Source: UBA7692 sp033578915
GTDB lineage: Bacteria > Bacteroidota > Bacteroidia > Chitinophagales > LD1
Length of the DNA stretch: 13,542 nucleotides
Direction: 5' to 3'
Assembly (NCBI GenBank): GCA_033578915.1
Contig: JAVQWQ010000052.1
Coordinates: 1 to 13,542 of the forward strand
Positions 1 to 6,866 of the stretch are shown here, in pieces; within the stretch, counting starts at the first letter, position 1, and each line of letters starts with the position of its first letter. Under the pieces are notes generated by a model, which was not told the origin of the DNA, searched no databases, and saw only the letters and a program-made list of their open reading frames with translations. The position numbers were made by a program, and so were the translations under genes.

Positions 1-815
1 GGGAAGCGATTACTGGCTTCGCGTATTACTCCAATATGCCAGGTTTTGATGTCAGTTGGGTCTTCTTGATTGGCCTTGAGCCACCAGACTACTTCGTAAG
101 GGTGAATTTCGGGATGGCAGGTGTGGTTGCAATCTAAGCACCATGCGCCATAAAAGCCGATAGCAGGATGTGCATCCTGAAAATTGATGTGATTCGTGAG
201 ATTTGACCTTGGATAGGTAGGAAAGAAAAGATAATGAAGTTGCGGGCGAAAGGCGCGAGGTGGGGTAAGCTCACAGTGCAGCCTGTAGAGGCTGTTATCA
301 ATTTGTAGCGTGTCGCGTACAAATGGCGGTGCGTTGTAGTTTCTTTTGCTTCGTTTTTTAATGTCTTGTCGGTGAATCTTTCTTTGGCAATCGTAGGCAT
401 AAAAGTTTTTTGGGAGATATTTTTTCTGATAGAAAATGATGTCGAAAATAATATCGTATTCAGTGAATTTTTCTTTATGGCTTGTTTTAAAATTTGATAT
501 GGTGCCCACAAATTTTTGCTTTTCGCTATGCAAAGCGCGCCAATTGAAACCACCAAAGGCATGTGCCATCCATCCAAGCAAAAACACTTGGTGATGTTCG
601 CGCCGGCGCGGGAGGATACTCTTAGTGATATTAACCTGAACAAGATCGGTAATTTCCTCGTGGATAGTGTCATTAAGCGCAATAGTGGCATTATTAAGGA
701 GTAAATGTTTAAAAGCTTTTTCAACCGGATTGAAACTCCAGATAGGAAGCTCAGTTTGACACTGCACTTGAAAATAGCTTGCAACGAAGACACACAGAAG
801 GGTTTTCCATTTCAT
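1..815 (-). CDS. Secreted protein of unknown function, 3' end beyond the window
   Basis: The minus-strand frame starting at ATG 815-813 has no stop for 271 codons and runs off the left edge, so the C-terminus is missing. A TGA lies in the same frame just upstream (821-819), so 815 is the earliest possible ATG. The N-terminus (MKWKTLLCVFVASYF) looks like a Sec signal peptide with cleavage near residue 19-20. The lipobox is poor (QVQC), so I favour a soluble secreted protein. Near the visible end is a dense Cys/His cluster (C226, C229, H231, C233, H234) running into PEIHP (235-239) and VVWW (242-245). This could bind a metal, but that is inference. Another open frame at 134-793 overlaps it; this frame is preferred because it is longer, has a signal peptide and carries the ordered motif. 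I recognise no family, and no function is assigned. Confidence 0.72.
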   Translation of the reverse strand, partial: MKWKTLLCVFVASYFQVQCQTELPIWSFNPVEKAFKHLLLNNATIALNDTIHEEITDLVQVNITKSILPRRREHHQVFLLGWMAHAFGGFNWRALHSEKQKFVGTISNFKTSHKEKFTEYDIIFDIIFYQKKYLPKNFYAYDCQRKIHRQDIKKRSKRNYNAPPFVRDTLQIDNSLYRLHCELTPPRAFRPQLHYLFFPTYPRSNLTNHINFQDAHPAIGFYGAWCLDCNHTCHPEIHPYEVVWWLKANQEDPTDIKTWHIGVIREASNRF

Positions 816-949
816 TTTTCAAACTTATATCTAGTCAGATAATTGTGCGCTGAATATAATCCACATGGCATGGTGCCAAATAGTGTATCGCAAGTATTTA
901 AACACATGAGGAATGATTAATTAAGACATAAATATTTCGGTTGAAATGC

Positions 950-957
950 TAATTTTG
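950..957 (+). promoter_or_regulatory. Putative -7 promoter box for the tRNA gene
   Basis: TAATTTTG matches the Bacteroidota -7 consensus TAnnTTTG exactly. It ends 10 bases before the first base of the tRNA, a sensible spacing for a tRNA transcript with a very short leader. No clear TTTG-type -33 element is visible about 20 bases upstream, so this rests on one box in AT-rich DNA. Confidence 0.4.
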
Positions 958-967
958 TGCCGTTTTT

Positions 968-1041
968 GGTCCGGTAGCTCAGCTGGATAGAGCAACAGCC
1001 TTCTAAGCTGTGGGTCAAAGGTTCGAATCCTTTCCGGATCA
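968..1041 (+). tRNA. tRNA-Arg (anticodon UCU)
   Basis: A complete 74-base cloverleaf can be drawn by eye. The acceptor stem is GGTCCGG with CCGGATC (one G-U pair) and discriminator A1041. The D arm is GCTC/GAGC. The anticodon stem is ACAGC/GCTGT with loop CTTCTAA, giving UCU at positions 34-36 and so arginine AGA/AGG codons. The variable loop is GGGTC, and the T arm is AAAGG/CCTTT with loop TTCGAAT. The 3' CCA is not encoded. The gene stands alone between the divergent left-edge gene and lipB. Confidence 0.97.
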
Positions 1042-1258
1042 CAAATTTTCTTAGCTTTCCTTTTGGGCAGCAATTATTTTGCATATTCTTAATTCGCAGG
1101 ATTCTGCTAAATTTAAATATACATTGTTATTTCTTGCACATGCCCATTACAAAATTCTTTTAATTATTAAAGTTTGGGGTAAGGCTAAAAATTCCTCAGT
1201 ATCATGTTTTAGCAATTGTTCTCTTATGTGATACTATGTTTTAAAGTTATAGAATCTT

Positions 1259-1909
1259 ATGTTGGTTATTCCGATAAAATACTTTCTGATTTCTCCGTAC
1301 CGGTCTGTGCTTCGCTACCAGGAAAGCCTTTTTGCCAAAGCGCTGGCTGCAAAAGAAAATAATGAAGCGGTAAACCCTGTGCTGATAGTATGCCAACATC
1401 ACCCGGTATACACTTTAGGCAAGCATGGCAAAATGGTCCATTTGTTAGGCGATCCGAGCCATTTAGGCGCTGAATTTGTACAAGTGAACAGGGGGGGAGA
1501 TATTACATTTCACGGGCCGGGACAGATGGTAGTTTATCCTATACTCGACCTCGATGCTTTGAAAATAGGAATCGCGCAATATGTCTATCAACTTGAAGAA
1601 ACTGCCATAGAAACGCTCCGCCATTTCGAAATATATGCAGAGCGCAGTAAAGGACACCCAGGAGTGTGGGTGGGAGAGTCGAAGATTGCAGCGGTAGGCA
1701 TTAAAGTAAGCAGAGGTATCACTATGCATGGCATGGCGCTAAATGTAAACACAGACCTTTCTTTTTTTAATTTCATTGTTCCGTGTGGAATACCTCAAAA
1801 AAATGTGACTAGCATGGCAGAAATATTGGGAAGAAAACAAAATATGGTGGATGTGTTCAGTGCCTTTAAATACAGTTTTGAAAAAATATTTAATGTGAAG
1901 ACGGTATGA
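1259..1909 (+). CDS. lipB: Octanoyl-[acyl carrier protein]:protein N-octanoyltransferase LipB
   Basis: LipB moves octanoate from octanoyl-ACP to the lipoyl-domain lysine of 2-oxoacid dehydrogenases and the glycine cleavage H protein, the first step of de novo lipoate synthesis in the cytoplasm (EC 2.3.1.181). The 216-residue length is normal for the family. The diagnostic RGGDITFHGPGQ block is at residues 78-89. The conserved lysine of the SKIAAVG segment is K142 and the catalytic cysteine lies in IVPCGI (C176), so the Cys/Lys pair is intact. H157 and G158 in TMHGMALNVN also fit. The start is the first ATG giving the usual N-terminus. No strong Shine-Dalgarno is seen, which is common in Bacteroidota. 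The stop overlaps the next start by 4 bases (ATGA), implying translational coupling with the aminotransferase. lipA is not in the window. Confidence 0.96.
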   Translation: MLVIPIKYFLISPYRSVLRYQESLFAKALAAKENNEAVNPVLIVCQHHPVYTLGKHGKMVHLLGDPSHLGAEFVQVNRGGDITFHGPGQMVVYPILDLDALKIGIAQYVYQLEETAIETLRHFEIYAERSKGHPGVWVGESKIAAVGIKVSRGITMHGMALNVNTDLSFFNFIVPCGIPQKNVTSMAEILGRKQNMVDVFSAFKYSFEKIFNVKTV

Positions 1910-3111
1910 TTACTATAGATCGCAGGAGCTTTTTGCGCCAAGGCCTTATGGCTTCGCTTGTGGCGGGGTTGGGCGGTTGGACAAAAAGCACTTTGCCCTC
2001 ATTTAATGTACCGGCTAATGAGGAGGATTTCTGGGCTGACCTACGAGCTATGTTTTCGCTCTCATCGGAAATCATTAATCTGAACAACGGAGCAGTGAGC
2101 CCTCAACCCTATCCTGTTCAGGAAGCATACATGCGCAATTATCGCTACAGCAACAAAGGGCCGAGTTATTACATGTGGCGAAAGCTGGATGAGCAGCGCG
2201 AACCGCTTCGCAAACGTTTTGCTGATTTCTGTGGAGTAAGCCCTGAAGAAATTGCTTTTAACCGCAACACTACCGAAGGGCTCAATACTATAATTTTGGG
2301 ATTGGACCTTAAACCGGGAGATGTGGTAGTGCTATCCTCTTTCGATTATCCCAACATGATGAATGCATGGAAACAACGAGTTGCCCGCGATAGCATTCGT
2401 CTTGAATGGGTAGATTTGAGGCTGCCTGAAGAAGATAGCGAACTGCTGGCAGAGAAATTCATTTCGCGCATTTCTCCCAGAACACGTGTTGTACACCTCA
2501 CGCATATGATGAACTGGACAGGGCAGGTGCTTCCTGTGAGTCGCATAGCTAAAGCTGCAAAAGAAAAAGGATGCGAAGTGATTGTGGATGCTTCACATTC
2601 ATTTGCACATCTGGATTTTAAAATCAGCGACCTGCACTGCGACTACCTCGCTGCTTCGGGCCATAAATGGTTGTGCGCTCCTTTTGGCACTGGTTTCATG
2701 TACATTAGAAAAGAACTTATTGGCAAAATTTGGCCGCTTTTATCTGCACCGGATCCACGCAGCGACAACATCAGAAAGTTTGAACATCTGGGCACACGCT
2801 CTTTTGCAGCTGAAATGGCTATGGGGGCTGCTCTGGATTTTCACCTGACAATCGGCAACGAGCGCAAAATGCGCAGGCTCAGAGCGCTAAAAAATTATTG
2901 GATGCAAAATATTTCTTCTCTACCGGGGATTAAATTGCTAACTTCTTTTAAGGATGAAATGAGCGGAGGTATTGGCGCTTTTGAAGTGATAGGGAAAAGG
3001 GCTGAAGATGTGGCCGCGTATGCAACAATACAACATTCATTGTACCACAGTAACCCACAATGGGCTGAGATAGTGCCGCATCACTCCACATATATATACT
3101 TCTTTCAATGA
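1906..3111 (+). CDS. Class V PLP-dependent aminotransferase with Tat signal; C-terminus lost to frameshift
   Basis: This is a fold-type I PLP enzyme of the aminotransferase class V family (isopenicillin N epimerase / cysteine desulfurase-like); the substrate is unknown. The N-terminus has a twin-arginine signal (DRRSFLRQG, R6-R7, then a hydrophobic run to about residue 24), so export of the folded enzyme to the periplasm is predicted. Cofactor-site features are present: NRNTTEG (119-125), the PLP-ring aspartate in VDASHSFAH (D228) and the Schiff-base lysine in SGHKW (K254), followed by GTGF. Residues up to AEDVAAY (about 372) look normal. The last ~29 residues are not family-like, while the expected C-terminus lies in the +2 frame downstream (separate entry). 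The gene is therefore a probable pseudogene or carries sequence errors; the active-site core is untouched. It overlaps lipB by 4 bases. Confidence 0.85.
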   Translation: MITIDRRSFLRQGLMASLVAGLGGWTKSTLPSFNVPANEEDFWADLRAMFSLSSEIINLNNGAVSPQPYPVQEAYMRNYRYSNKGPSYYMWRKLDEQREPLRKRFADFCGVSPEEIAFNRNTTEGLNTIILGLDLKPGDVVVLSSFDYPNMMNAWKQRVARDSIRLEWVDLRLPEEDSELLAEKFISRISPRTRVVHLTHMMNWTGQVLPVSRIAKAAKEKGCEVIVDASHSFAHLDFKISDLHCDYLAASGHKWLCAPFGTGFMYIRKELIGKIWPLLSAPDPRSDNIRKFEHLGTRSFAAEMAMGAALDFHLTIGNERKMRRLRALKNYWMQNISSLPGIKLLTSFKDEMSGGIGAFEVIGKRAEDVAAYATIQHSLYHSNPQWAEIVPHHSTYIYFFQ

Positions 3112-3157
3112 GCTTGACGTTTTTGTAGAAGCCATCCGAAATCTGGTAGCCAAATAA
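3020..3157 (+). pseudogene. Displaced C-terminal coding remnant of the aminotransferase
   Basis: Reading the frame that starts codons at 3020 gives QQYNIHCTTVTHNGLR, then TAG at 3071-3073, then CRITPHIYTSFNELDV and on to AIRNLVAK and TAA at 3155-3157. The pattern RITPHIYTS...ELD.F.EAI is the usual end of class V aminotransferases of this type. The main frame therefore shifted by a net +1 base between about 3016 and 3030, and a separate nonsense change (or second error) sits at 3071. The restored end abuts the stop of the convergent gene (complement of 3158-3160) with no base between them, which supports 3157 as the ancestral end. No obvious slippery heptamer is seen at the shift, so programmed frameshifting is unlikely. 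Confidence 0.8.
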
Positions 3158-4018
3158 TTATAGCTGAGGCAAACCCAACATCTCTCGTGTTTCTTCGATG
3201 GTAGCCGGCTCGCTTCCAAGCATGCGGGTGAGCTTGACAGCTGCCTCCACCAGTTCTCCATTACTCTTTGCCATTTCGCCATTAGGGAGGTAGAAATTAT
3301 CTTCTAATCCCACTCTGAAATGCCCGCCAACGGATAGGGCAACGGCAGCCATAGCCCACTGTTTTCGGCTGATAGTGATCACTTGCCAATGTGTGCCTTC
3401 GGGAACACTGGCTATCTGATGCATTAGATTCTGGGTAGTTGCTGGAATACCGCCCATCACACCCATAACAAAGCTCATCAAATAAGGCTTTTGTAATAAT
3501 CCCATATCTATAAAAGGAGTAGCATTGTTAATGTGGCCACAATCAAAAATTTCCATTTCTGGTATAGTACCAGCCTCCCTCATTTTTTCGAGGAAAAACT
3601 GTATGTCTGAAAATGGATTCTGAAAAACAAAATCGTGATAGAACTGCTTTGCTTTAGGGGAATAGATACCATAGTTCATGCTACCCATATTGAGAGCTGC
3701 AATCTCAGGTTTAAGCGCTACTACATGGTGAATACGCTCTATACGCGGAATACCAATAGCTCCAGTAGAATAGTTTAATATAGCGTTGGGCACGCGCTTG
3801 CGTACCTCCTCCCCTATCCTGCGATATGTTTCTATGTCGTAAGCCGGCAACCCGTCATCCTTTCTGGCATGAATATGGAGAATGGCAGCCCCTGCATTAG
3901 TAGCGCGAAGCGCTTCTTCTGCAATTTCTTCAGGTGTATAAGGAATATAGGGGCATTGGCTGCGGTTAGCGAGTACGCCCGTGAGTGCAGCGGTAATTAC
4001 GGTTTTTTTAGCTGGCAT
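3158..4018 (-). CDS. BKACE-family (DUF849) beta-keto acid cleavage enzyme
   Basis: This family (type member Kce, 3-keto-5-aminohexanoate cleavage enzyme of lysine fermentation) condenses a beta-keto acid with acetyl-CoA to give acetoacetate and a new CoA ester. It uses a divalent metal, usually zinc, on a TIM-barrel fold. The 286-residue length fits. Signatures visible are TAALTG (9-14), the metal-binding LHIHAR (H48, H50), NYSTG (82-86), the N-M-G segment LNMGSMN (109-115), EIFDCGH (156-162), MGVMGGIPAT (185-194) and VGLEDN (236-241), with E239 as the third metal ligand. BKACE members act on many different beta-keto acids. None of the other lysine-fermentation genes (kdd, kal, kamA/DE) is here, so the substrate is open and I give no symbol. 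The gene is convergent with the aminotransferase remnant and transcribed away from the lipoprotein. Confidence 0.9.
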   Translation of the reverse strand: MPAKKTVITAALTGVLANRSQCPYIPYTPEEIAEEALRATNAGAAILHIHARKDDGLPAYDIETYRRIGEEVRKRVPNAILNYSTGAIGIPRIERIHHVVALKPEIAALNMGSMNYGIYSPKAKQFYHDFVFQNPFSDIQFFLEKMREAGTIPEMEIFDCGHINNATPFIDMGLLQKPYLMSFVMGVMGGIPATTQNLMHQIASVPEGTHWQVITISRKQWAMAAVALSVGGHFRVGLEDNFYLPNGEMAKSNGELVEAAVKLTRMLGSEPATIEETREMLGLPQL

Positions 4019-4254
4019 ATTCGAGAGATTGTGTTTTTCAATTTCAAATAACTATAATTTAAGTGAAAAGTGGCACAAAAATAATTTGAAGGCAGTGTGA
4101 TTGGTCAGTGTGTTTGATAAGCAAATCATTCAGGAATAGTTCTTTGGGGTCAAGAATCTAAATTGTTTAAAATAATATTAAATAAGAATTTTTATGAAGC
4201 TGAATTTAAACCCACAAAGCGATTAATATATCTTAATGTATATAATATTTTAAA

Positions 4255-4674
4255 ATGAAAATTATACCTCTTATAAACAAAACTCTTTTAATGTTCAACA
4301 TATTCCTATTCACATCCATTTTTTCAGCCTGTAGTGAAAAAATTGATCCCATACCTCAAACGGAGTTAATAGGCATCTGGAAACTTAACGGATATAACAA
4401 CACTACTTATAAGATTGAAATAACTCAGGATGGTTATCTATATTGGTGGAATTACAGCGACCACTTCAACCGTGTAGAGGAGTTTGAATGGGAATATAAC
4501 ATCAACAGAAATATGCTTAAGCTTTATCGCCCTGGGAAGAAGTGGGTTGTTCATCAAATTTATGTGCGCAGGCACAGGCAAAATGGCCATTTGATTCTGG
4601 AAGTGCCACATACTGGATTCTCAGGTGATGAAGTGTCGGTTGCCTCTACTATTGAGTATTATAAAATGGATTAA
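4255..4674 (+). CDS. Small lipoprotein, lipocalin-like, function unknown
   Basis: This is a 139-residue protein with a lipoprotein signal peptide: a hydrophobic run at residues 10-25, lipobox FSAC and predicted lipidated Cys26. The mature part starts SEKIDPIP and continues ELIGIWKLNG (37-46), then alternating aromatic and charged strands (YLYWWNYSDHF, EFEWEYN). This matches the general look of small Bacteroidota lipocalin-like or DUF4488/5004-type lipoproteins, which open with a similar GxW motif. The family placement is by resemblance only. The AT-rich region upstream has no clear TAnnTTTG box near the start. It stands alone as a plus-strand gene between two minus-strand groups. The role is unknown; the product is expected to be anchored in the periplasm or outer membrane. 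Confidence 0.72.
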   Translation: MKIIPLINKTLLMFNIFLFTSIFSACSEKIDPIPQTELIGIWKLNGYNNTTYKIEITQDGYLYWWNYSDHFNRVEEFEWEYNINRNMLKLYRPGKKWVVHQIYVRRHRQNGHLILEVPHTGFSGDEVSVASTIEYYKMD

Positions 4675-4788
4675 AAACTCTTTTGATATTTTAAAAAATA
4701 ATCTTTTCAGATATCTCAGATGATTCATAGTTCTTTCTATACATATAATTAAAACAAATTGCTAAAAATACAAGCTAACACAAAGACC

Positions 4789-4812
4789 TACAATAACTAT
4801 TGTAAATTTTTT
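4789..4812 (+). terminator. Weak terminator-like hairpin downstream of the lipoprotein gene
   Basis: TACAAT (4789-4794) pairs with ATTGTA (4799-4804) around a 4-base AACT loop, followed by AA and six T residues (4807-4812). The layout is that of an intrinsic terminator on the plus strand. However, the stem is only 6 pairs with a single G-C and lies about 115 bases after the stop codon, so chance in AT-rich DNA is quite possible. Confidence 0.25.
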
Positions 4813-4887
4813 AACTACAAGAATTAAGCTCTAGTTATTTGTTCTTAGCAAATCGTATCTGCATTATAGCAATAAAAAATATTTCTA

Positions 4888-5253
4888 TTAGTACTGTCCG
4901 GTATTGAGCAACACCAGAGTACAGGCTTGCTCTGTTTGAATATTGTTTTCTTTTGCCAATTGTTCGAATTCCGGGTTTTCTGTGCCGGGATTGAAAATGA
5001 TTCTTTGTGGCCTTAGTTGCAATATTTGGTCTATGTATTTTCTCTGATTCAACGGATTAAGGTATAACGTTACGGTATGTACAGAAATATTATCAGGAAA
5101 CGAGATATCAATAGTTACATCTCCAACTTGACCAAGTTGCTTTCCAACAGCTATAACATTATGTCCGTATTTTCTCAGTAATAATATTGCTTTGTAACTG
5201 TATCGTTGCGGATCTGTTGATGCTCCTAATACCAGAGTGGGTTTATTTTTCAT
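4888..5253 (-). CDS. CoA-binding domain protein (YccU-like, CoA_binding_2)
   Basis: This 121-residue single-domain Rossmann protein is of the CoA-binding type also found at the start of succinyl-CoA synthetase alpha subunits. Visible marks are the first beta strand and nucleotide loop TLVLGAST (6-13), followed by RYSYKAILLLRKYGHNVIAV (17-36). Later come TLYLNP (62-67), RIIFNPGTENPE (84-95) and a C-terminal ACTLVLL (110-116). The length matches the stand-alone family. The in vivo role of these proteins is not established; CoA binding is inferred from the fold. Its ATG overlaps the stop of the LolD-like gene by 4 bases (ATGA), so it is the last gene of the aguB-lolD-CoA operon. Confidence 0.85.
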   Translation of the reverse strand: MKNKPTLVLGASTDPQRYSYKAILLLRKYGHNVIAVGKQLGQVGDVTIDISFPDNISVHTVTLYLNPLNQRKYIDQILQLRPQRIIFNPGTENPEFEQLAKENNIQTEQACTLVLLNTGQY

Positions 5254-5930
5254 GATACTTTACGGTTAATTTTTTCGCTTTCAATTGCACCATCTTTGAG
5301 ATGAATGATCCGATCGGCCATTGCAGCCAAATCGTTGTTGTGCGTTACTATCAAAAATGTTTGGTTCATAGCGCTTCTGAGTTCAAAGAATAAATCGTGA
5401 AGGCTTTTGGCGTTTGCTGTGTCTAAATTTCCTGAAGGCTCATCTGCCAGCACAATAGCAGGATTATTCATAAGTGCACGGGCTACGGCCACTCGTTGCT
5501 GTTCGCCACCCGAGAGCTCAGAAGGCTTGTGATTCATGCGGTGCTGCATTTTCAACAAAGCAAGCAGATGTTCGGCACGACTGCGTGCGTCCTTTTCGGG
5601 CTTGCGCCCAATCATGGCCGGCATAATAACATTTTCCAACGCCGTAAATTCGGGCAGCAAATGATGAAACTGAAATACAAATCCAATTTTCTTATTGCGA
5701 AAAGCAGCTAGCTCGCGTTCTTGCAACGTGTAAACATCCGTGTTTTCAATCCATACTTTCCCGCTGTTCGGTACATCGAGCGTTCCTAAAATGTGTAATA
5801 AAGTGCTTTTACCTGCACCTGAGGCGCCTGTAACTGCTACAATTTCACTTCGCGCTACTTCTAAAGATACTCCCTTAAGGACTTTTAGAGAGCCGTAGCT
5901 TTTATGTATATCAACAGCTTTAAGTAGCAT
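5250..5930 (-). CDS. lolD: LolD-family ABC transporter ATP-binding protein
   Basis: This 226-residue cytoplasmic ATPase is of the LolD/MacB-FtsE type, which in lipoprotein sorting powers release of lipoproteins from the inner membrane. All motor motifs are intact: Walker A GASGAGKST (35-43), Q-loop Q87 in FQFHHLLPEFTALENV, signature LSGGEQQ (139-145), Walker B IVLADEPSG (159-167) with catalytic E164, D-loop NLD and switch histidine H197 in VTHNN. The FQFHHLLPEFTALENV segment is typical of LolD. No permease (LolC/E) is in the window, so the partner must be elsewhere, and the LolD label is by family resemblance. It lies 8 bases after aguB and overlaps the CoA-binding gene by 4 bases. Confidence 0.87.
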   Translation of the reverse strand: MLLKAVDIHKSYGSLKVLKGVSLEVARSEIVAVTGASGAGKSTLLHILGTLDVPNSGKVWIENTDVYTLQERELAAFRNKKIGFVFQFHHLLPEFTALENVIMPAMIGRKPEKDARSRAEHLLALLKMQHRMNHKPSELSGGEQQRVAVARALMNNPAIVLADEPSGNLDTANAKSLHDLFFELRSAMNQTFLIVTHNNDLAAMADRIIHLKDGAIESEKINRKVS

Positions 5931-5938
5931 TGCAATAT

Positions 5939-6808
5939 TTAATCTATGAAGCGTTTTGTGATAGGTTCATAACTATCTATTCTTCTGTCGCGCAGAAAAG
6001 GCCAATGCGTACGATAGTAATCGGTAAGAGATAGATTGATTTCTACAACGGCATTTTCTTCTTTGTGGTGCGGAGCCAGATATAGTAAATTTCCAAACGG
6101 ATTGCTCACAAAACTGCCTCCCCAGAAATTCATTGCTCCATTTTGTTCTGTCCCTACTCTATTTACGCTCACCACATGCACACCATTTGCTACGGCATGC
6201 GCCCGTTGAATAGTTTGCCATGCATTGTACTGTTCGCTGTTGGTGGCTTCATCCTGCGTAGAAGCCCATCCTATTGCTGTTGGGTAAAAAAGTATCTCTG
6301 CACCCATCAGCGATGTGATACGAGCGGCCTCCGGATACCACTGATCCCAACAAATTAATACGCCTACATTGGCATAGCGGGTCTTGAAAACTTGGTAACC
6401 CAAATCGCCTGGGGTAAAGTAGAACTTTTCGTAATAGGCAGGATCGTCAGGGATGTGCATCTTGCGGTACTTGCCCAGATAAGTTCCGTCGGCATCTATT
6501 ACGGCAACCGTGTTGTGATATAAACCTTCTGTTCGCTTTTCAAACAAAGAAGCAATAATGGCCACTCCATGCTGTGCAGAAACTTTGCATAGGGTATCCG
6601 TTGTTGGCCCCGGCACAGGTTCCGCAAACTTGAAATTTTCGTAATTTTCTGTGTCACAGAAATATAGTGTGGAAAACAATTCCTGAAGGCAAATAATCTG
6701 AGCGCCACGAGCTGCAACTTCTTCAATATTTGAAATGGCTTTTTGCAGATTTTTTTCAGGGTCTGCAACGCAAGACATTTGCACTAAGCCTACCTTTACT
6801 TTTTTCAT
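5939..6808 (-). CDS. aguB: N-carbamoylputrescine amidase (nitrilase superfamily)
   Basis: AguB hydrolyses N-carbamoylputrescine to putrescine, CO2 and ammonia (EC 3.5.1.53), the last step of the agmatine deiminase route to polyamines. The preferred start is ATG at 6808-6806, giving MKKVKVGLVQMSC and 289 residues. An ATG at 6847 would add 13 residues (MPLCAIKKYF...) that do not look like the family. The Glu-Lys-Cys catalytic triad is visible: E43 in LQELFS, K116 in GKYRKMHIPDD and C153 in LICWDQWYPEAAR. Other AguB-like blocks are EKFYFTPGD (127-135), YPTAIGW (175-181) and HAVANGVHVVSVNRVG (204-219). Agmatine deiminase (aguA), usually linked, is not in the window. The gene heads the operon with lolD 8 bases downstream, and starts 58 bases after the OmpA-family gene ends. 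Confidence 0.9.
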   Translation of the reverse strand: MKKVKVGLVQMSCVADPEKNLQKAISNIEEVAARGAQIICLQELFSTLYFCDTENYENFKFAEPVPGPTTDTLCKVSAQHGVAIIASLFEKRTEGLYHNTVAVIDADGTYLGKYRKMHIPDDPAYYEKFYFTPGDLGYQVFKTRYANVGVLICWDQWYPEAARITSLMGAEILFYPTAIGWASTQDEATNSEQYNAWQTIQRAHAVANGVHVVSVNRVGTEQNGAMNFWGGSFVSNPFGNLLYLAPHHKEENAVVEINLSLTDYYRTHWPFLRDRRIDSYEPITKRFID

Positions 6809-6866
6809 GATGCCGCAAAAATATTTTTTAATAGCACAAAGCGGCATTTAAAATGCGCAACAGAAC

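Noticed and set aside
134..793. A 219-codon minus-strand open frame
   Set aside because: It overlaps, in another frame, a longer open frame (815 to beyond 1) that has a signal peptide and an ordered motif; this product is rich in Leu/Ile/Ser/Thr with no recognisable pattern and looks like a shadow.
820..827. TAAGTTTG on the minus strand as a promoter box for the left-edge gene
   Set aside because: It matches TAnnTTTG but ends only 4 bases before the ATG, which would need a leaderless transcript, and no -33 element is seen.
3016..3030. Programmed frameshifting in the aminotransferase
   Set aside because: No slippery heptamer or clear downstream structure is visible, and a second lesion (TAG at 3071) would still stop the product.
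4076..4083. TATTTTTG on the minus strand as a promoter box for the BKACE gene
   Set aside because: It fits TAnnTTTG at a reasonable distance from the start, but no partner -33 element is visible and such matches are frequent in this AT-rich gap.
4812..4837. Inverted repeat TAACTA / TAGTTA with a 14-base loop
   Set aside because: Six AT-rich pairs with a long loop and no T run; expected by chance in this composition.
6809..6847. Upstream ATG at 6847 as the aguB start
   Set aside because: It would add 13 residues that do not look like the nitrilase N-terminus; MKKVKVGLVQMSC from 6808 is the family-like start.
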